64,000 nucleotides of DNA from Treponema phagedenis (lineage in GTDB: Bacteria; Spirochaetota; Spirochaetia; Treponematales; Treponemataceae). Below, piece after piece: positions 52,372 to 63,061 of this stretch (position 1 is its first letter; every line of letters starts with the position of its first letter). The DNA lies in contig NZ_CP042818.1 in NCBI RefSeq assembly GCF_008153345.1, positions 3,249,001-3,313,000 of the forward strand, given 5' to 3'. A model generated the notes under the pieces. It had not been told where the DNA came from and did no database searches. It saw nothing but the letters and a program-made list of their open reading frames with translations. The position numbers were made by a program, and so were the translations under genes.

Positions 52372-52742
52372 CTGATTGAGTGTGTGCTTGTTAACATGCT
52401 CGGTGTTCTGAAGGGTTTCAACATCGCCGTAAAGTTGCTCGAACAGGCTGGTGTTTATGCTCACAGTGGTGGGCAAAAAGGTTCCTGCCGAAACTCTGGA
52501 GGATGCCAAACCAATCATCAAACTTAGTTTGATGGTGTTCAGGTGGATCCCGAAACCGCTCGAAAACCTATGGGTGGTAAAACTAAAAATGCGTTTAGGC
52601 ATTTCATATCCCTATCTGATACACAATCACTATGTTTTTGGTTTTTCACTTTACGCTCGTATTGAGCTAAAGGTGACGATATGTCCTGCTGTTGTTTTAG
52701 CGGGAATTTACTACTTGCCTATTATCTTTTAGGAGGATTTAC
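52372..52742 (+). promoter_or_regulatory. Long tuf leader with several hairpins; possible structured RNA
   Basis: No convincing gene is present. Seen hairpins: CGGTGTT/AACATCG (52401-52426), ATCATCAAAC/GTTTGATGGT with a 3-nt loop (52514-52536), AAATGC/GCATTT (52587-52604) and TCCTGCT/AGCGGGA (52684-52705), the last ending 26 nt before the ribosome binding site AGGAGG (52731-52736). CCAGCCTG (52367-52374) can also pair with CAGGCTGG (52444-52451), though its first half may lie upstream of the start site. Short runs of coding-like sequence in shifting frames (for example KLLEQAG) leave open a decayed gene instead. Confidence 0.4.
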
Positions 52743-53930
52743 ATGGCAAAGGAAAAGTTCGAAAGAACAAAAGTTCACATGAATGTTGGTACCATTGGGC
52801 ACGTTGACCATGGTAAAACAACTCTTTCGGCAGCGATCACTACGTATTGTGCAAAAAAATATGGTGATAAGCTTCTAAAATATGATGAAATTGATAATGC
52901 TCCGGAAGAAAAGGCTCGCGGTATTACGATTAATACACGACATCTTGAGTACACGTCTGAGAAGCGCCATTATGCGCATATCGACTGTCCCGGTCACGCT
53001 GACTATGTTAAAAACATGATCACCGGTGCTGCTCAGATGGATGGCGGCGTGCTTGTTGTTTCCGCTCCCGATGGTGTTATGCCTCAGACAAAAGAGCATT
53101 TGCTTTTGGCTCGTCAGGTAGGTGTTCCGTCAATTATTGTTTTCTTGAACAAAGTTGATTTGGTGGATGATCCGGAACTTATTGAGCTTGTAGAAGAAGA
53201 AGTGCGTGATGCGCTTGAAAGCTACGGCTTCCCGCGCGATACCCCCTTAATAAAGGGTTCCGCTTTTAAGGCTCTGGCGGAAGGTGCGACTCCTGAAGAT
53301 ACAGCATGTATTGAAGAGTTGCTTACTACTATGGATACTTACTTCAAGGATCCTGTACGTGATGATGCAAAGCCGTTCTTGATGCCTATTGAGGATATCT
53401 TTACAATTTCCGGACGAGGAACTGTTGTAACAGGTCGTATCGAACGCGGTGTTATTAAGCTTAACGAAGAGGTTGAGATTGTCGGTATTCGTCCTACAAA
53501 GAAAACCGTTGTTACCGGGATCGAAATGTTTAACAAGCTTTTGGATCAAGGTATTGCTGGTGATAACGTCGGCTTGTTGCTTCGTGGTGTTGATAAGAAA
53601 GAAGTTGAGCGCGGGCAGGTTCTTGCAAAGCCGGGCACAATTCTCCCTCACACTAAATTTGAGGCTCAAATTTATGTTCTTTCTAAAGAAGAGGGTGGCC
53701 GCCATAGCCCGTTCCTTTCAGGGTATCGGCCTCAGTTCTACTTTAGAACCACCGATATTACCGGAACAATTCAGCTCCCTGATGGTGTTGAAATGGTTAA
53801 ACCTGGTGATAATACAAAGATTATAGGTGAGCTCATTCACCCGATCGCTATGGATAAAGGTCTTAAACTTGCTATCCGAGAAGGTGGACGAACTATTGCT
53901 TCAGGACAGGTAACTGAAATTCTGGGGTAG
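52743..53930 (+). CDS. tuf: Elongation factor Tu
   Basis: A 395-residue EF-Tu. GTPase motifs: GHVDHGKTT (P-loop), CPGHADY, and the guanine-specificity motif as LNKVD. The effector region [12 protein letters not shown] is typical. It brings aminoacyl-tRNA to the ribosome. It is the first gene of the ribosomal cluster, without fusA, rpsG and rpsL next to it. Confidence 0.99.
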   Translation: MAKEKFERTKVHMNVGTIGHVDHGKTTLSAAITTYCAKKYGDKLLKYDEIDNAPEEKARGITINTRHLEYTSEKRHYAHIDCPGHADYVKNMITGAAQMDGGVLVVSAPDGVMPQTKEHLLLARQVGVPSIIVFLNKVDLVDDPELIELVEEEVRDALESYGFPRDTPLIKGSAFKALAEGATPEDTACIEELLTTMDTYFKDPVRDDAKPFLMPIEDIFTISGRGTVVTGRIERGVIKLNEEVEIVGIRPTKKTVVTGIEMFNKLLDQGIAGDNVGLLLRGVDKKEVERGQVLAKPGTILPHTKFEAQIYVLSKEEGGRHSPFLSGYRPQFYFRTTDITGTIQLPDGVEMVKPGDNTKIIGELIHPIAMDKGLKLAIREGGRTIASGQVTEILG

Positions 53931-53946
53931 TACACAGAGATGAAAT

Positions 53947-53972
53947 GCGGCTGTGCTTTTCAGTGCAGCCGT
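53947..53972 (+). terminator. Hairpin between tuf and rpsJ (partial terminator?)
   Basis: An 11-bp stem with three wobble pairs (core CGGCTG/CAGCCG) and a TTTC loop, followed by T-rich sequence. It could stop part of the transcripts after tuf and so adjust EF-Tu to ribosomal protein levels. Confidence 0.5.
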
Positions 53973-53993
53973 TTGTTTCTGTATGGAGGAAAC

Positions 53994-54302
53994 ATGGCTA
54001 AAGAAAAGATTCGCGTAAGGCTTCGCGGATTTGATGTTGATCTTGTTGATCAAAGCTCAAAGGCGATTGTGCAAGCTGTTCAAAAGGCAGAGGCAAAGGT
54101 TTCAGGGCCTATCCCGCTTCCTACAAGGGTGAATAAGTTTACTGTTCTTCGCTCTCCCCACGTTAATAAAAAATCGAGAGAGCAGTTTGAAATGAGAACG
54201 CACAAGCGATTGATTGATATTATTGAGCCCACGCAGGATGTGATGAATGCTCTGATGGGGTTGGAGCTTTCTGCAGGGGTTGATGTAGAGATTAAACAGT
54301 AA
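53994..54302 (+). CDS. rpsJ: 30S ribosomal protein S10
   Basis: A 102-residue S10, [20 protein letters not shown] and the conserved [19 protein letters not shown] chose ATG 53994, preceded by GGAGG; the frame extends 18 codons upstream through the tuf-rpsJ hairpin. S10 is also a transcription antitermination factor (NusE). Confidence 0.98.
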   Translation: MAKEKIRVRLRGFDVDLVDQSSKAIVQAVQKAEAKVSGPIPLPTRVNKFTVLRSPHVNKKSREQFEMRTHKRLIDIIEPTQDVMNALMGLELSAGVDVEIKQ

Positions 54303-54352
54303 GAATCAGGTAGACGGCCCTAAATCAGGGGGTGCGTACCGAGGAGTTGATA

Positions 54353-54976
54353 ATGGTTGGACTGATTGGAAAAAAAATAGGCATGACGCAGGTGTTTAAC
54401 GAGCAGGGGCATTTAATGCCTGTTACTGTTATTCAGGTTGAGCCGAACACTGTTGTTGCCTTGAAAGATGAAGAAAAATTCGGCTATTCCGCTGTTGTGC
54501 TCGGTTTAGGCGAAATGAAAGAAAAGCATACGGCAAAACCGTATGCGGGACAGTTTGCGGATATGAAACCGGTGAAATTACTGAAAGAATTTCGCGGTTT
54601 TGATAAAGAGGTTTCCGTTGGCGAAAAAATCGGTGTTGAGATTCTGGATACTACCCGTTATCTTGATGTAACTGCGGTTTCGAAAGGAAAAGGGTTTCAG
54701 GGTGTTGTTAAACGCTGGGGTTTTGGCGGCGGTCGAGCTTCTCACGGTTCAAAATTTCACAGAGAGGCCGGTTCTACCGGTCAGTGCACAAGCCCGGGGC
54801 GATCATTTAAAAACGTGAAAATGCCTGGCCGGATGGGTGCAGAAAAAGTAACTGTGCAAAATTTACGGATTGAAAAGATTGATCCTGAGGTGGGTGTTGT
54901 TATGGTTCGCGGTTCCGTTCCGGGGAAAAAAGATGCAACCGTATTTTTAAAATCCGCAGTAAAGCGCGAAAAATAA
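54353..54976 (+). CDS. rplC: 50S ribosomal protein L3
   Basis: About 207 residues with the L3 signatures MVGLIGKKIGMTQVF and GRASHGSKFHREAGSTGQC. ATG 54353 has GAGG upstream; seven extra codons in frame before it are not part of the family. Confidence 0.98.
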   Translation: MVGLIGKKIGMTQVFNEQGHLMPVTVIQVEPNTVVALKDEEKFGYSAVVLGLGEMKEKHTAKPYAGQFADMKPVKLLKEFRGFDKEVSVGEKIGVEILDTTRYLDVTAVSKGKGFQGVVKRWGFGGGRASHGSKFHREAGSTGQCTSPGRSFKNVKMPGRMGAEKVTVQNLRIEKIDPEVGVVMVRGSVPGKKDATVFLKSAVKREK

Positions 54977-54991
54977 CGGCAGGAGTATACG

Positions 54992-55627
54992 ATGGAAAAA
55001 AAGGTTTATTCAGTCGATGGCAAAGAATTGCGGACGATTAATCTCGATGATGCCGTTTTCGGTCTTCCTGTCAATGAAGATGTTATTTACTATGCGGTGA
55101 ATAATGAGCTGGCGAACAATCGTGTCGGTACTGCCTGTACAAAAGGGCGCGCCGAAGTAAATGGCTCTAATGCAAAGCCGTATCGGCAGAAGGGTACCGG
55201 AAGGGCAAGACGCGGTGATAAAAAATCTCCGATTTTGGTCGGTGGTGGGACTATTTTTGGGCCCAAGCCGCGCGATTATAGTTATGTAATGCCTAAAAAG
55301 GCAAAGCGTCTGGCTATGAAGTCTCTTTTGAGTATGAAAGCGCAAGACGATCGACTTACGGTAGTTGAGGATTTTACAATCGAAAGCGGAAAAACAAAAG
55401 ATCTGGCAAAAATTTTAAGCAATTTTGCGGAGAGAGAGCGAACCGTTCTCATTCTTCATGATGATGATCCTATGTTAAAACGAGCAGGTAAGAATATCCC
55501 GCGGCTTTCGTTTTTATCATATAACAGATTGCGTGCGCATGACTTGTTTTATGGACGAAAAGTGTTGATATTGGAGTCTGCGGTTAAAAAGCTTTCTGAT
55601 TTTTATAATTCGGAGGATGCTGAATAA
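54992..55627 (+). CDS. rplD: 50S ribosomal protein L4
   Basis: A 211-residue L4 with the conserved extended loop KPYRQKGTGRARRGDKKSP. In many bacteria L4 represses the S10 operon; no such leader element can be assigned here. The stop overlaps the rplW start by 1 nt (TAATG). Confidence 0.98.
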   Translation: MEKKVYSVDGKELRTINLDDAVFGLPVNEDVIYYAVNNELANNRVGTACTKGRAEVNGSNAKPYRQKGTGRARRGDKKSPILVGGGTIFGPKPRDYSYVMPKKAKRLAMKSLLSMKAQDDRLTVVEDFTIESGKTKDLAKILSNFAERERTVLILHDDDPMLKRAGKNIPRLSFLSYNRLRAHDLFYGRKVLILESAVKKLSDFYNSEDAE

Positions 55628-55911
55628 TGGAACATAATGATATTATTATAGCACCTGTGCTGACCGAAAAGTCAAGTAGTTTACGAGAAGAAGGGAAATA
55701 TGTTTTTAGGGTTGATTCTCGAGCTACAAAGATTCAGATTAAGGAAGCAGTAGCAAAACTTTTTAATGTCAAAGTTGAAAAGTGTACTGTTATGAATGTT
55801 GAAGGAAAAATGCGCCGAGTTCGTTATCGTGCCGGAAAAACTTCAGGATGGAAGAAGGCTATTGTAAAACTGGCCGCCGGTCAATCGATAAAGATATTTG
55901 AAGGTGCTTAA
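55627..55911 (+). CDS. rplW: 50S ribosomal protein L23
   Basis: A 94-residue L23 (IIIAPVLTEKSS, YVFRVDSRATKIQIKEAVAK). It lies at the exit tunnel and contacts trigger factor and SRP. Confidence 0.97.
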   Translation: MEHNDIIIAPVLTEKSSSLREEGKYVFRVDSRATKIQIKEAVAKLFNVKVEKCTVMNVEGKMRRVRYRAGKTSGWKKAIVKLAAGQSIKIFEGA

Positions 55912-55941
55912 GCAAAGAGTATCTGCTTGAAGGAGTAAAAC

Positions 55942-56763
55942 ATGGCTCTTAAAGTATATAAGCCTATAACACCGGGACTAAGAGGACGCATTGACATCCG
56001 CCGAGATGAAATTACCGCACAGAAGCCGGAAAAAAGCCTTACTCAGGGAAAGGCTTCAAAAGCGGGGCGTGATAGTAACGGCAGGATTTCGGTACGTCAT
56101 CAAGGTGGCGGGCATAAAAAAAAGTATCGCATAATAGATTTTAAGCGAAATAAATTCGGTATTCCGGGTACTGTCAGAACAATAGAATATGACCCGAATC
56201 GCAGTGCAAACATCGCTTTAATTTTTTATGCCGATGGTGAAAAACGGTATATTCTCGCTCCTAAAGGATTGCAAGTTGGGCAAAAAGTTGTAAGCGGTGA
56301 GAACGCTTCTTTAGATATTGCCAATGCGCTTCCGTTGGAGGTTATTCCGGTAGGATTTACCGTGCATAATGTTGAACTCAAAATCGGTCGGGGAGGGCAA
56401 ATGGCTCGCTCTGCCGGGGCTTCTGTTCTAATTGCGGCAAAAGAGGGTGATTATGTTACCATCAAACTGCCTTCCGGGGAAACGCGGATGGTGCATAAAA
56501 AATGCTATGCGACAATCGGTGAAGTTGGAAATGGGGATCATATGAATACGGCTCTTGGAAAAGCGGGTCGTGCTCGTTGGAGAGGTATACGGCCTACCGT
56601 TCGCGGTATGTCTATGAACCCAGTTGATCACCCGCTCGGAGGCGGTGAGGGCAGGGGTAAAGGACGTAACCCCGTAACGCCTTGGGGTCAGCCGTGTAAG
56701 GGATTTAAGACTCGTAAAAAGCGTAACCCTTCCGACAAGTTTATAGTGTCGAAGCGGAAGTAG
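55942..56763 (+). CDS. rplB: 50S ribosomal protein L2
   Basis: A 273-residue L2. The signature [20 protein letters not shown] and the RNA-binding [20 protein letters not shown] are intact. Needed for subunit joining. Confidence 0.99.
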   Translation: MALKVYKPITPGLRGRIDIRRDEITAQKPEKSLTQGKASKAGRDSNGRISVRHQGGGHKKKYRIIDFKRNKFGIPGTVRTIEYDPNRSANIALIFYADGEKRYILAPKGLQVGQKVVSGENASLDIANALPLEVIPVGFTVHNVELKIGRGGQMARSAGASVLIAAKEGDYVTIKLPSGETRMVHKKCYATIGEVGNGDHMNTALGKAGRARWRGIRPTVRGMSMNPVDHPLGGGEGRGKGRNPVTPWGQPCKGFKTRKKRNPSDKFIVSKRK

Positions 56764-56772
56764 GAGTAATAA

Positions 56773-57060
56773 ATGTCAAGATCTGTTAAAAAAGGACCAT
56801 TTGTAGAAAAGAGTCTTTATAAAAAGGTTGTTGAGATGAACAAGACGGGGGATCAAAAATCAAAGCGAATGGTTAAAACCTACTCCCGATGTTCCACAAT
56901 TATACCTGAAATGGTTGGGTTTACGATTTCCGTATACAATGGTAAATCATGGATTCCTGTATACATAACCGAAGAATTTGTCGGGCATAAACTCGGAGAG
57001 TTCTCTCCGACGCGAATATTTCGCGGGCATGGCGGTTCTGATAAAAAAGTTGGAAGGTAG
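56773..57060 (+). CDS. rpsS: 30S ribosomal protein S19
   Basis: A 95-residue S19, [14 protein letters not shown] and the C-terminal [15 protein letters not shown]. Confidence 0.98.
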   Translation: MSRSVKKGPFVEKSLYKKVVEMNKTGDQKSKRMVKTYSRCSTIIPEMVGFTISVYNGKSWIPVYITEEFVGHKLGEFSPTRIFRGHGGSDKKVGR

Positions 57061-57067
57061 GTGAAAA

Positions 57068-57424
57068 ATGGCTGAAAAAACAGGATATAAAGCGGTATCC
57101 AAATTCCTTATAGCATCCCCTACCAAGGTGCGACCGGTTGCGAATGTTGTAAAACGGAAGTCATATACCGATGCAATGGCAATTTTGGAAAACATGCCCC
57201 AAAAGGGGGCGCGCTTGATTTCAAAAACTATGAAATCCGCCGCCTCAAATGCTTTAGATATCAATAAAGAGCTTGATGAAGACATGCTCATTATAAAAGA
57301 CATTCAAATTGATGAAGGGCCGCGGTTAAAGAGACTGTGGTGCCGTGGGCGTGGGCGCGCTGACGTGCAATTGAAAAGAATGTGTCATATTACCGTTGTG
57401 GTAGAAGAAAAGGCGGGAGCATAA
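57068..57424 (+). CDS. rplV: 50S ribosomal protein L22
   Basis: A 118-residue L22 with the C-terminal block [19 protein letters not shown] of the family (usually PRARGRA; here the Cys variant CRGRGRA). It lines the exit tunnel. Confidence 0.97.
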   Translation: MAEKTGYKAVSKFLIASPTKVRPVANVVKRKSYTDAMAILENMPQKGARLISKTMKSAASNALDINKELDEDMLIIKDIQIDEGPRLKRLWCRGRGRADVQLKRMCHITVVVEEKAGA

Positions 57425-57427
57425 GAT

Positions 57428-58183
57428 ATGGGACAAAAAGTTAATCCGATAGGTTTAAGACTGGGAATCAACAAGACATGGTCTTCACGCTGGTATGCCG
57501 ATCCGCGTGAGTATGCGGATACGCTACATGAAGACTTAAGGATTAGAAAAATAATCCAAGAGCTTCCTGAAGCTAAAAACGCCGACATTGCTTGTGTTGA
57601 CATTATTCGGCATCCGCAAAGAATAACAATTATGATTCATACCGCGCGCCCCGGCGTAATAATCGGTGTGAAAGGGGCGACGATAGAAAAAATAGGTGCT
57701 GACATTCAGAAGAAGCTTGATAAGAAGGTACAGATTAAAATTAAAGAAATTAAGCGCGCGGAGCTTAATGCCTCTTTGGTAGCACAGAATGTTGCCCGCC
57801 AGCTTGCAGGTCGTGCTTCTTTCAGAAAAGCATTAAAACAGGCGTGTTTTAATACCATGAAAGCAGGTGCGCAAGGTGTAAAAATAAGAGTGTCGGGGCG
57901 CTTGGGTGGGGCTGAGATGTCTCGGACGGAAGAAATGAAGGAGGGTAGAACTCCTTTGCATACGCTGCGCGCCGACATTGATTATGGCTTTGCTGAAGCT
58001 CATACAACCTATGGTAAAATCGGCGTAAAGGTTTGGCTTTATGCCGGAATGATGTATGGAAATGAACAAAAAGAAGATGCTGGTTCTTTGTTACGAAAGC
58101 AGCGAAAAGAATGCTCCGATCGCCCGCAAAGACGCGAACGAAGACCCAACAGGAAGGAGTTAAACAATGGCTCTGAGTCCTAA
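57428..58183 (+). CDS. rpsC: 30S ribosomal protein S3
   Basis: A 251-residue S3: [20 protein letters not shown]-domain region [19 protein letters not shown], and the C-domain [20 protein letters not shown]. The basic tail is extended ([20 protein letters not shown]). Its 3' end overlaps rplP by 17 nt. Confidence 0.98.
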   Translation: MGQKVNPIGLRLGINKTWSSRWYADPREYADTLHEDLRIRKIIQELPEAKNADIACVDIIRHPQRITIMIHTARPGVIIGVKGATIEKIGADIQKKLDKKVQIKIKEIKRAELNASLVAQNVARQLAGRASFRKALKQACFNTMKAGAQGVKIRVSGRLGGAEMSRTEEMKEGRTPLHTLRADIDYGFAEAHTTYGKIGVKVWLYAGMMYGNEQKEDAGSLLRKQRKECSDRPQRRERRPNRKELNNGSES

Positions 58184-58586
58184 AAGAGTAAAATACAGAA
58201 AGATTCAGCGCGGAAGAGTTAAGGGAAATGCTACACGCGGTAATAAAATTGATTTTGGTGATTATGCGCTTGTATCCCTTGAGCCCTTTTGGCTGACAAA
58301 CAGACAGTTGGAAGCTGCCCGTGTGGCTTTAAACAGAAAGATTAGACGTGGCGGTAAGTTATGGATAAGAGTTTTCCCTGACAAGCCTTACACCAAAAAA
58401 CCTGCTGAAACCCGTATGGGTAAGGGAAAAGGTGCGCCCGAGTACTGGGTTGCCGTTGTAAAACCGGGGACGATTATTTTTGAGCTTGCCGGAATTGAGC
58501 GAACGCTTGCGGAAGAGGCAATGTTGCTTGCCGGCAGTAAACTTCCGTTTAAAACGCGCTTTGCGGAACATCCGCGTGAAGCATAA
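58167..58586 (+). CDS. rplP: 50S ribosomal protein L16
   Basis: A 139-residue L16: [17 protein letters not shown] and [19 protein letters not shown]. The start lies inside rpsC, with AAGGAG upstream. Confidence 0.98.
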   Translation: MALSPKRVKYRKIQRGRVKGNATRGNKIDFGDYALVSLEPFWLTNRQLEAARVALNRKIRRGGKLWIRVFPDKPYTKKPAETRMGKGKGAPEYWVAVVKPGTIIFELAGIERTLAEEAMLLAGSKLPFKTRFAEHPREA

Positions 58587-58598
58587 GGGTGATATGCT

Positions 58599-58802
58599 AT
58601 GAAAAAACCTAACTACAAGGACATGTCTTATGCAGAGCTTCTTGCAAAGCGTAAGGACTTAAAACAAAAGTATATGGATTTACGGTTTCAGCTTGTTGTT
58701 GGCCATGTGGATAACAAATTGCTGAAAAGAACAATGCGTCGCGAAATAGCGACAATCAACACATTCCTTCGTCAAAAAGAGTTGGCGGGAGAAGTAAAGT
58801 AG
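58599..58802 (+). CDS. rpmC: 50S ribosomal protein L29
   Basis: A 67-residue helical L29 ([20 protein letters not shown] and [16 protein letters not shown]). Confidence 0.96.
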   Translation: MKKPNYKDMSYAELLAKRKDLKQKYMDLRFQLVVGHVDNKLLKRTMRREIATINTFLRQKELAGEVK

Positions 58803-58812
58803 GAGCAGGCCC

Positions 58813-59085
58813 GTGGAACAGAATGTTGAAAAAAAGAAAACCGGGAACCGCGAGTTTGTTGGAATTGTAACAAGCGATAAAATGGATAAAACCATTACCG
58901 TGCAAGTTACAACCAAGAAACTTCATAAGCTGTATAAAAAGTATTTGTCGCGAAGCAAAAAATACAAAGCACACGATGAAGAAAATACAGCTAAATATGG
59001 AGATACTGTGCGGATTATGGAAAGTCGTCCTTTAAGCAAAGACAAATGCTGGCGACTTGTTGAAATTGTTGAGCGAGCTAAGTAA
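58813..59085 (+). CDS. rpsQ: 30S ribosomal protein S17
   Basis: A 90-residue S17: [20 protein letters not shown] and [19 protein letters not shown]. The start is GTG at 58813, with AGGAG upstream. Confidence 0.97.
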   Translation: MEQNVEKKKTGNREFVGIVTSDKMDKTITVQVTTKKLHKLYKKYLSRSKKYKAHDEENTAKYGDTVRIMESRPLSKDKCWRLVEIVERAK

Positions 59086-59103
59086 GAGGAGGCTTCGTAT
59101 ACT

Positions 59104-59472
59104 ATGGTTCAAATGCAGTCAAGATTAAACGTTGCCGATAACTCCGGAGCAAAGCTTGTTGAGTGTATCAAAGTAATCGGCGGATCGCATCGAAGATATG
59201 CCGGAATTGGTGATATTATTGTTGTGGCGGTTAAGGACACACTCCCCACATCTACAGTAAAAAAAGGTTCCGTAGAGAAAGCGGTGATTGTCCGTGTTTC
59301 CAAAGAATATCGCCGCCTTGACGGTACTTATATCCGCTTTGATGATAATGCCTGTGTTCTTATTGATGCAAATAAGAACCCCAAGGGAAAGCGAATTTTT
59401 GGACCGGTTGCTCGAGAACTTCGAGATGTCGGGTTTATGAAAATCGTATCGTTGGCCCCTGAAGTTCTTTAG
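59104..59472 (+). CDS. rplN: 50S ribosomal protein L14
   Basis: A 122-residue L14: [20 protein letters not shown] and [20 protein letters not shown]. Confidence 0.98.
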   Translation: MVQMQSRLNVADNSGAKLVECIKVIGGSHRRYAGIGDIIVVAVKDTLPTSTVKKGSVEKAVIVRVSKEYRRLDGTYIRFDDNACVLIDANKNPKGKRIFGPVARELRDVGFMKIVSLAPEVL

Positions 59473-59481
59473 GAGAGTGAA

Positions 59482-59793
59482 ATGGCTAATAAAATTAAGA
59501 TCAAAAAGAATGATACGGTAGAAGTTATCGCGGGGAAAGATAAAGGCAAAAGAGGTATGGTTCTCCGAGTGCTTCCATCCTCTAATCGAGTGATCGTGCA
59601 GGGCTTAAATATGCAAAAAAAAGCAATGCGGAGAAAAAGTCAGCAGGATAGAGGCGGAATTATGGAAATTGAAACTCCTATTCACGTTTCTAACGTCATG
59701 ATCGTCGGGAAAAACGGACCTACTCGTATCGGATATAAAATGGAAGGCGATAAAAAAATAAGAATATGTCGTAAAACTGGAGAGGCGTTGTAA
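59482..59793 (+). CDS. rplX: 50S ribosomal protein L24
   Basis: A 103-residue L24 with the KOW motif ([20 protein letters not shown]). It overlaps rplE by 1 nt (TAATG). Confidence 0.98.
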   Translation: MANKIKIKKNDTVEVIAGKDKGKRGMVLRVLPSSNRVIVQGLNMQKKAMRRKSQQDRGGIMEIETPIHVSNVMIVGKNGPTRIGYKMEGDKKIRICRKTGEAL

Positions 59794-60344
59794 TGAGTAA
59801 TTATGTACCTCGGCTTAAGAAAGTCTATACAGAAAATATAGCCCCTGCATTAGTAGAAGAATTCGGTTACACAACAATAATGCAAGTGCCGAAGCTCAAA
59901 AAAATCGTTTTAAGCATGGGTGTTGGTGAAGCTCTCACGAATAAGAAACTTCTTGATGCCGCAGTGACGGATCTCGGTATTATTACCGGACAGAAGGCTG
60001 TGAAAACAAAGGCAAAAAAGAGTATCGCAAACTTTAAACTTCGTGAGGGAAACGAAATTGGTGCGATGGTAACATTGCGCGGCTCAAGAATGTATGAATT
60101 TCTTGATCGTTTTATAAATGTTGCTTTGCCTCGAGTTAAGGATTTTCGCGGTGTAAATCCGAACGGTTTTGACGGTCGCGGAAATTATTCAATGGGAGTT
60201 ACCGAACAAATAATTTTTCCTGAAATTGATTTTGATAAAATCGAAAGAATTGCCGGATTAAATATCACAATGGTTACTTCCGCTCAAACAGACCAAGAGG
60301 CCCGCAGCCTTCTTGGAAAGTTTGGTATGCCCTTTAGAAAATAA
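59793..60344 (+). CDS. rplE: 50S ribosomal protein L5
   Basis: A 183-residue L5: [30 protein letters not shown] and [19 protein letters not shown]. Binds 5S rRNA. Confidence 0.98.
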   Translation: MSNYVPRLKKVYTENIAPALVEEFGYTTIMQVPKLKKIVLSMGVGEALTNKKLLDAAVTDLGIITGQKAVKTKAKKSIANFKLREGNEIGAMVTLRGSRMYEFLDRFINVALPRVKDFRGVNPNGFDGRGNYSMGVTEQIIFPEIDFDKIERIAGLNITMVTSAQTDQEARSLLGKFGMPFRK

Positions 60345-60355
60345 GAGAGGTTTTC

Positions 60356-60541
60356 ATGGCAAAAACATCATTAATAAATAAGGCAAATAGAACCCCTAAG
60401 TTTTCTACACGCAAATATAATCGATGTAGAGTATGCGGTAGACCTCGCGGGTATATGAGAAAATTTGAAATGTGCCGTATCTGTTTTAGAAAATTAGCCA
60501 GTGAAGGTCAGATACCAGGCGTTACAAAATCAAGTTGGTAG
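60356..60541 (+). CDS. rpsN: 30S ribosomal protein S14, zinc type
   Basis: A 61-residue S14 of the short zinc-binding (C+) type, with Cys24-x2-Cys27 and Cys40-x2-Cys43. Many bacteria also carry a zinc-free paralogue; none is in this window. Confidence 0.98.
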   Translation: MAKTSLINKANRTPKFSTRKYNRCRVCGRPRGYMRKFEMCRICFRKLASEGQIPGVTKSSW

Positions 60542-60551
60542 GAGGTAAAAG

Positions 60552-60950
60552 ATGAGTGTTTCAGATCCGGTTGCAGATATGCTGACAAAAATTCGTAATG
60601 CAGCGACAGCAGGACATGAGAAAGTAGATGTGCCTTCTTCAAAACTTAAGCTTGAGATTGTAAAAATATTAAAAACGGAAGGCTATATTAGGAATTTTAA
60701 GAAAATTGCCGAAGACGGTACGAACAATATTCGGGTATTCTTAAAATATGATGATAATGAAGTTTCGGTAATTCAAGGGATTGAAAAATTATCAACTCCC
60801 GGTCGAAGAGTGTATTCGGGATATAAAACATTACCGCGCGTATATAATGGCTATGGGACATTAATCGTTTCAACTTCATTGGGTGTAACAACAGGTAAGC
60901 GTGCCGCTGAACAACAGGTAGGCGGAGAGCTGATCTGTAAGGTTTGGTAG
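60552..60950 (+). CDS. rpsH: 30S ribosomal protein S8
   Basis: A 132-residue S8: [20 protein letters not shown] and the C-terminal [21 protein letters not shown]8 controls the spc operon in E. coli. Confidence 0.98.
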   Translation: MSVSDPVADMLTKIRNAATAGHEKVDVPSSKLKLEIVKILKTEGYIRNFKKIAEDGTNNIRVFLKYDDNEVSVIQGIEKLSTPGRRVYSGYKTLPRVYNGYGTLIVSTSLGVTTGKRAAEQQVGGELICKVW

Positions 60951-60960
60951 GAGGTAAAAA

Positions 60961-61500
60961 ATGTCAAAGGTCGGAAAACTTCCTGTGGTAATTCCTGCAG
61001 GTGTAAAGGTATCCGTTTCTCCTACCGCTTTTACCGTGGAGGGGCCAAAAGGGAAGCTTACACAGGACTATCTTCCTTTAGTCGATATTAAAGTTGAAGG
61101 TGCGGAGGCGCTTGTTACCAGAAAGAATGATACAAAAGAAGCTCGTTCTTGTCACGGCTTATATCGAAAGCTTTTAAGCAACATGGTTGCGGGAGTAACA
61201 AACGGTTTTTCAAAAACGCTTATAATTAACGGCGTAGGATACCGTGCGGAAGTAAAGGATAAAATATTGGTTATGGCTCTCGGTTATTCAAATGATTTCA
61301 GCGTTCTTATTCCTGAAGGAATAGAGGTAAAAGTTGAAAGTCCCGGAAAAATTGTAGTTTCCGGAATAAGCAAAGAGCGTGTTGGTGAGTTCGCGGCACA
61401 AATTCGCAAACTTCGGCTTCCTGAACCTTATAAAGGAAAGGGAATACGATATGACGATGAAGTTATTGTGCGCAAAGTCGGTAAATCCGGGGTTAAATAA
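60961..61500 (+). CDS. rplF: 50S ribosomal protein L6
   Basis: A 179-residue L6: [38 protein letters not shown] and the C-terminal [16 protein letters not shown]. Confidence 0.98.
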   Translation: MSKVGKLPVVIPAGVKVSVSPTAFTVEGPKGKLTQDYLPLVDIKVEGAEALVTRKNDTKEARSCHGLYRKLLSNMVAGVTNGFSKTLIINGVGYRAEVKDKILVMALGYSNDFSVLIPEGIEVKVESPGKIVVSGISKERVGEFAAQIRKLRLPEPYKGKGIRYDDEVIVRKVGKSGVK

Positions 61501-61512
61501 GGGTTAAGCGAT

Positions 61513-61875
61513 ATGATTAGAAAACAAAATGATAAAAACAGAAAACGAATGAAGCGTAAGATCCATATCCGAAAAAGGATTCACGGAACAGCAGAGCGTC
61601 CTCGAATGTCTGTTTTCCGCAGTAATAAAAATATTTCGGTACAGGTTATTGATGATGATAAAGGCTGCACATTGGTTTCCGTATCCACGTTGGAAAAAGA
61701 TCTTGCTTCTTTAAAAGTGAATATTGCATCCGGTGAAAAAGTCGGTGAAGAGATTGGAAAACGGCTCAAAGAGAAAAACATCGACACTGTTGTTTTTGAC
61801 AGAAACGGCTTTTTATATCACGGCGTAGTAGCGGCTGTTGCCGACGGTGCCCGCAAAGCGGGAATTAATTTCTAG
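61513..61875 (+). CDS. rplR: 50S ribosomal protein L18
   Basis: A 120-residue L18: [20 protein letters not shown] and [20 protein letters not shown]. Binds 5S rRNA with L5. Confidence 0.98.
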   Translation: MIRKQNDKNRKRMKRKIHIRKRIHGTAERPRMSVFRSNKNISVQVIDDDKGCTLVSVSTLEKDLASLKVNIASGEKVGEEIGKRLKEKNIDTVVFDRNGFLYHGVVAAVADGARKAGINF

Positions 61876-61884
61876 GGAGTGGGT

Positions 61885-62403
61885 ATGGATCGTCAAAAAG
61901 ATTTCGGCAAAGGCCGACAGAATGAAAAAGAATTTATAGAAAAACTGATTAAGCTCAACCGTACTGCAAAAGTTGTAAAAGGCGGACGCAGATTTTCTTT
62001 TTCCGCTCTTACAGTTGTAGGTGATCAAAAAGGTCGGGTTGGATACGGATTCGGCAAAGCAAATGATGTAAGCGAGGCAATTAGAAAAAGTCTTGAAAAA
62101 GCAAAACACAATATGGTTGTGTTTCCTCTTAAAGACGGAACAATTCCTCATGAAGTGCAGGGAAAATTTAAAGGTTCTTCAGTTTTGCTACGTCCCGCAT
62201 GTTCAGGTACCGGAATTATTGCAGGCGGTACTATTCGTGCCATCATGGAAGCGGCAGGAGCTACTAATGTGCTTTCAAAATCATTAGGCTCAAACTCTGC
62301 AGTAAATGTGGTGCGGGCAACCTTTGAAGCCGCCTCTCAGCTGATGGATGCGAAAACTGCCGCTAAAAATAGAGGCAAAAGCCTTGCGGAATTTTGGGGG
62401 TAG
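61885..62403 (+). CDS. rpsE: 30S ribosomal protein S5
   Basis: About 172 residues: VVKGGRRFSFSALTVVGDQK, GFGKANDVSEAIRKSLEKAK and ACSGTGIIAGGTIRAIMEAA. ATG 61885 is preferred, with GGGAG upstream; a GTG two codons earlier is possible. Confidence 0.98.
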   Translation: MDRQKDFGKGRQNEKEFIEKLIKLNRTAKVVKGGRRFSFSALTVVGDQKGRVGYGFGKANDVSEAIRKSLEKAKHNMVVFPLKDGTIPHEVQGKFKGSSVLLRPACSGTGIIAGGTIRAIMEAAGATNVLSKSLGSNSAVNVVRATFEAASQLMDAKTAAKNRGKSLAEFWG

Positions 62404-62406
62404 AGC

Positions 62407-62592
62407 ATGGGAAAAAAAATTAGTATTAAACTTATACGAAGTACAATAGGCCAGCGGGTGCATGTATGTAAAACTGTACGCTCGCTCGGTTTGGGTAAGT
62501 TGAATTCAGTGGTGGAAAAAGAAGCGAACCCTGCTATTTTAGGGATGGTTCGCACTGTTTCTCACCTTGTTGAGGTAAAGGAGTTGAACTAA
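62407..62592 (+). CDS. rpmD: 50S ribosomal protein L30
   Basis: A 61-residue L30 ([35 protein letters not shown]). It overlaps rplO by 1 nt (TAATG). Confidence 0.97.
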   Translation: MGKKISIKLIRSTIGQRVHVCKTVRSLGLGKLNSVVEKEANPAILGMVRTVSHLVEVKELN

Positions 62593-63044
62593 TGTCTGAT
62601 TTTAATTTAACAGCTCCCTATGGTGCCAATAAAAAAAAGCGGATTGTAGGTCGCGGTTCTTCTTCGGGGCGCGGAACTACCGCTGGAAGGGGAAATAAGG
62701 GACAAAAAGCCCGATCCGGAGGTAAAAGCTATATCGGCTTTGAAGGCGGACAGATGCCTCTGTATAGGCGTGTTGCAAAAAAAGGATTTACAAATTTTCC
62801 GTTTAAGAAAGAGTATGTAATTCTGAATGTAGATGCGCTTGAGCAAAAGTATACAGACGGTGAAGTTGTGGATAAAGAGAGTCTTATTTTAAAAAGACTG
62901 ATTAAAAACACACGAGAATCTGTAAAGCTTCTTGGCAATGGAGAGTTAACCAAAAAACTTACAGTAAATGTTGATAAGATTTCTGCTTCAGCGAAGGAGA
63001 AAATAGAAAAAGCCGGCGGTTCCATCGTTCAGGCACAAGAATAA
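62592..63044 (+). CDS. rplO: 50S ribosomal protein L15
   Basis: A 150-residue L15 with the Gly/Arg-rich N-terminus (GRGSSSGRGTTAGRGNKGQK) and the core GFEGGQMPLYRRVAKKGFTN. Confidence 0.98.
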   Translation: MSDFNLTAPYGANKKKRIVGRGSSSGRGTTAGRGNKGQKARSGGKSYIGFEGGQMPLYRRVAKKGFTNFPFKKEYVILNVDALEQKYTDGEVVDKESLILKRLIKNTRESVKLLGNGELTKKLTVNVDKISASAKEKIEKAGGSIVQAQE

Positions 63045-63061
63045 AATAGGCGGTAAGGGGC

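Noticed and set aside
52366-52540. tuf leader as a known housekeeping RNA (RNase P, tmRNA, SRP, 6S)
   Set aside because: None of the diagnostic motifs I know for RNase P, tmRNA or SRP RNA is present, and no overall rod-like 6S fold is evident.
52303-52602. Minus-strand frame of 99 codons and plus-strand frames of about 43 and 93 codons in the tuf leader
   Set aside because: No ribosome binding site, no recognisable family and no consistent reading frame; they overlap each other and the hairpins.
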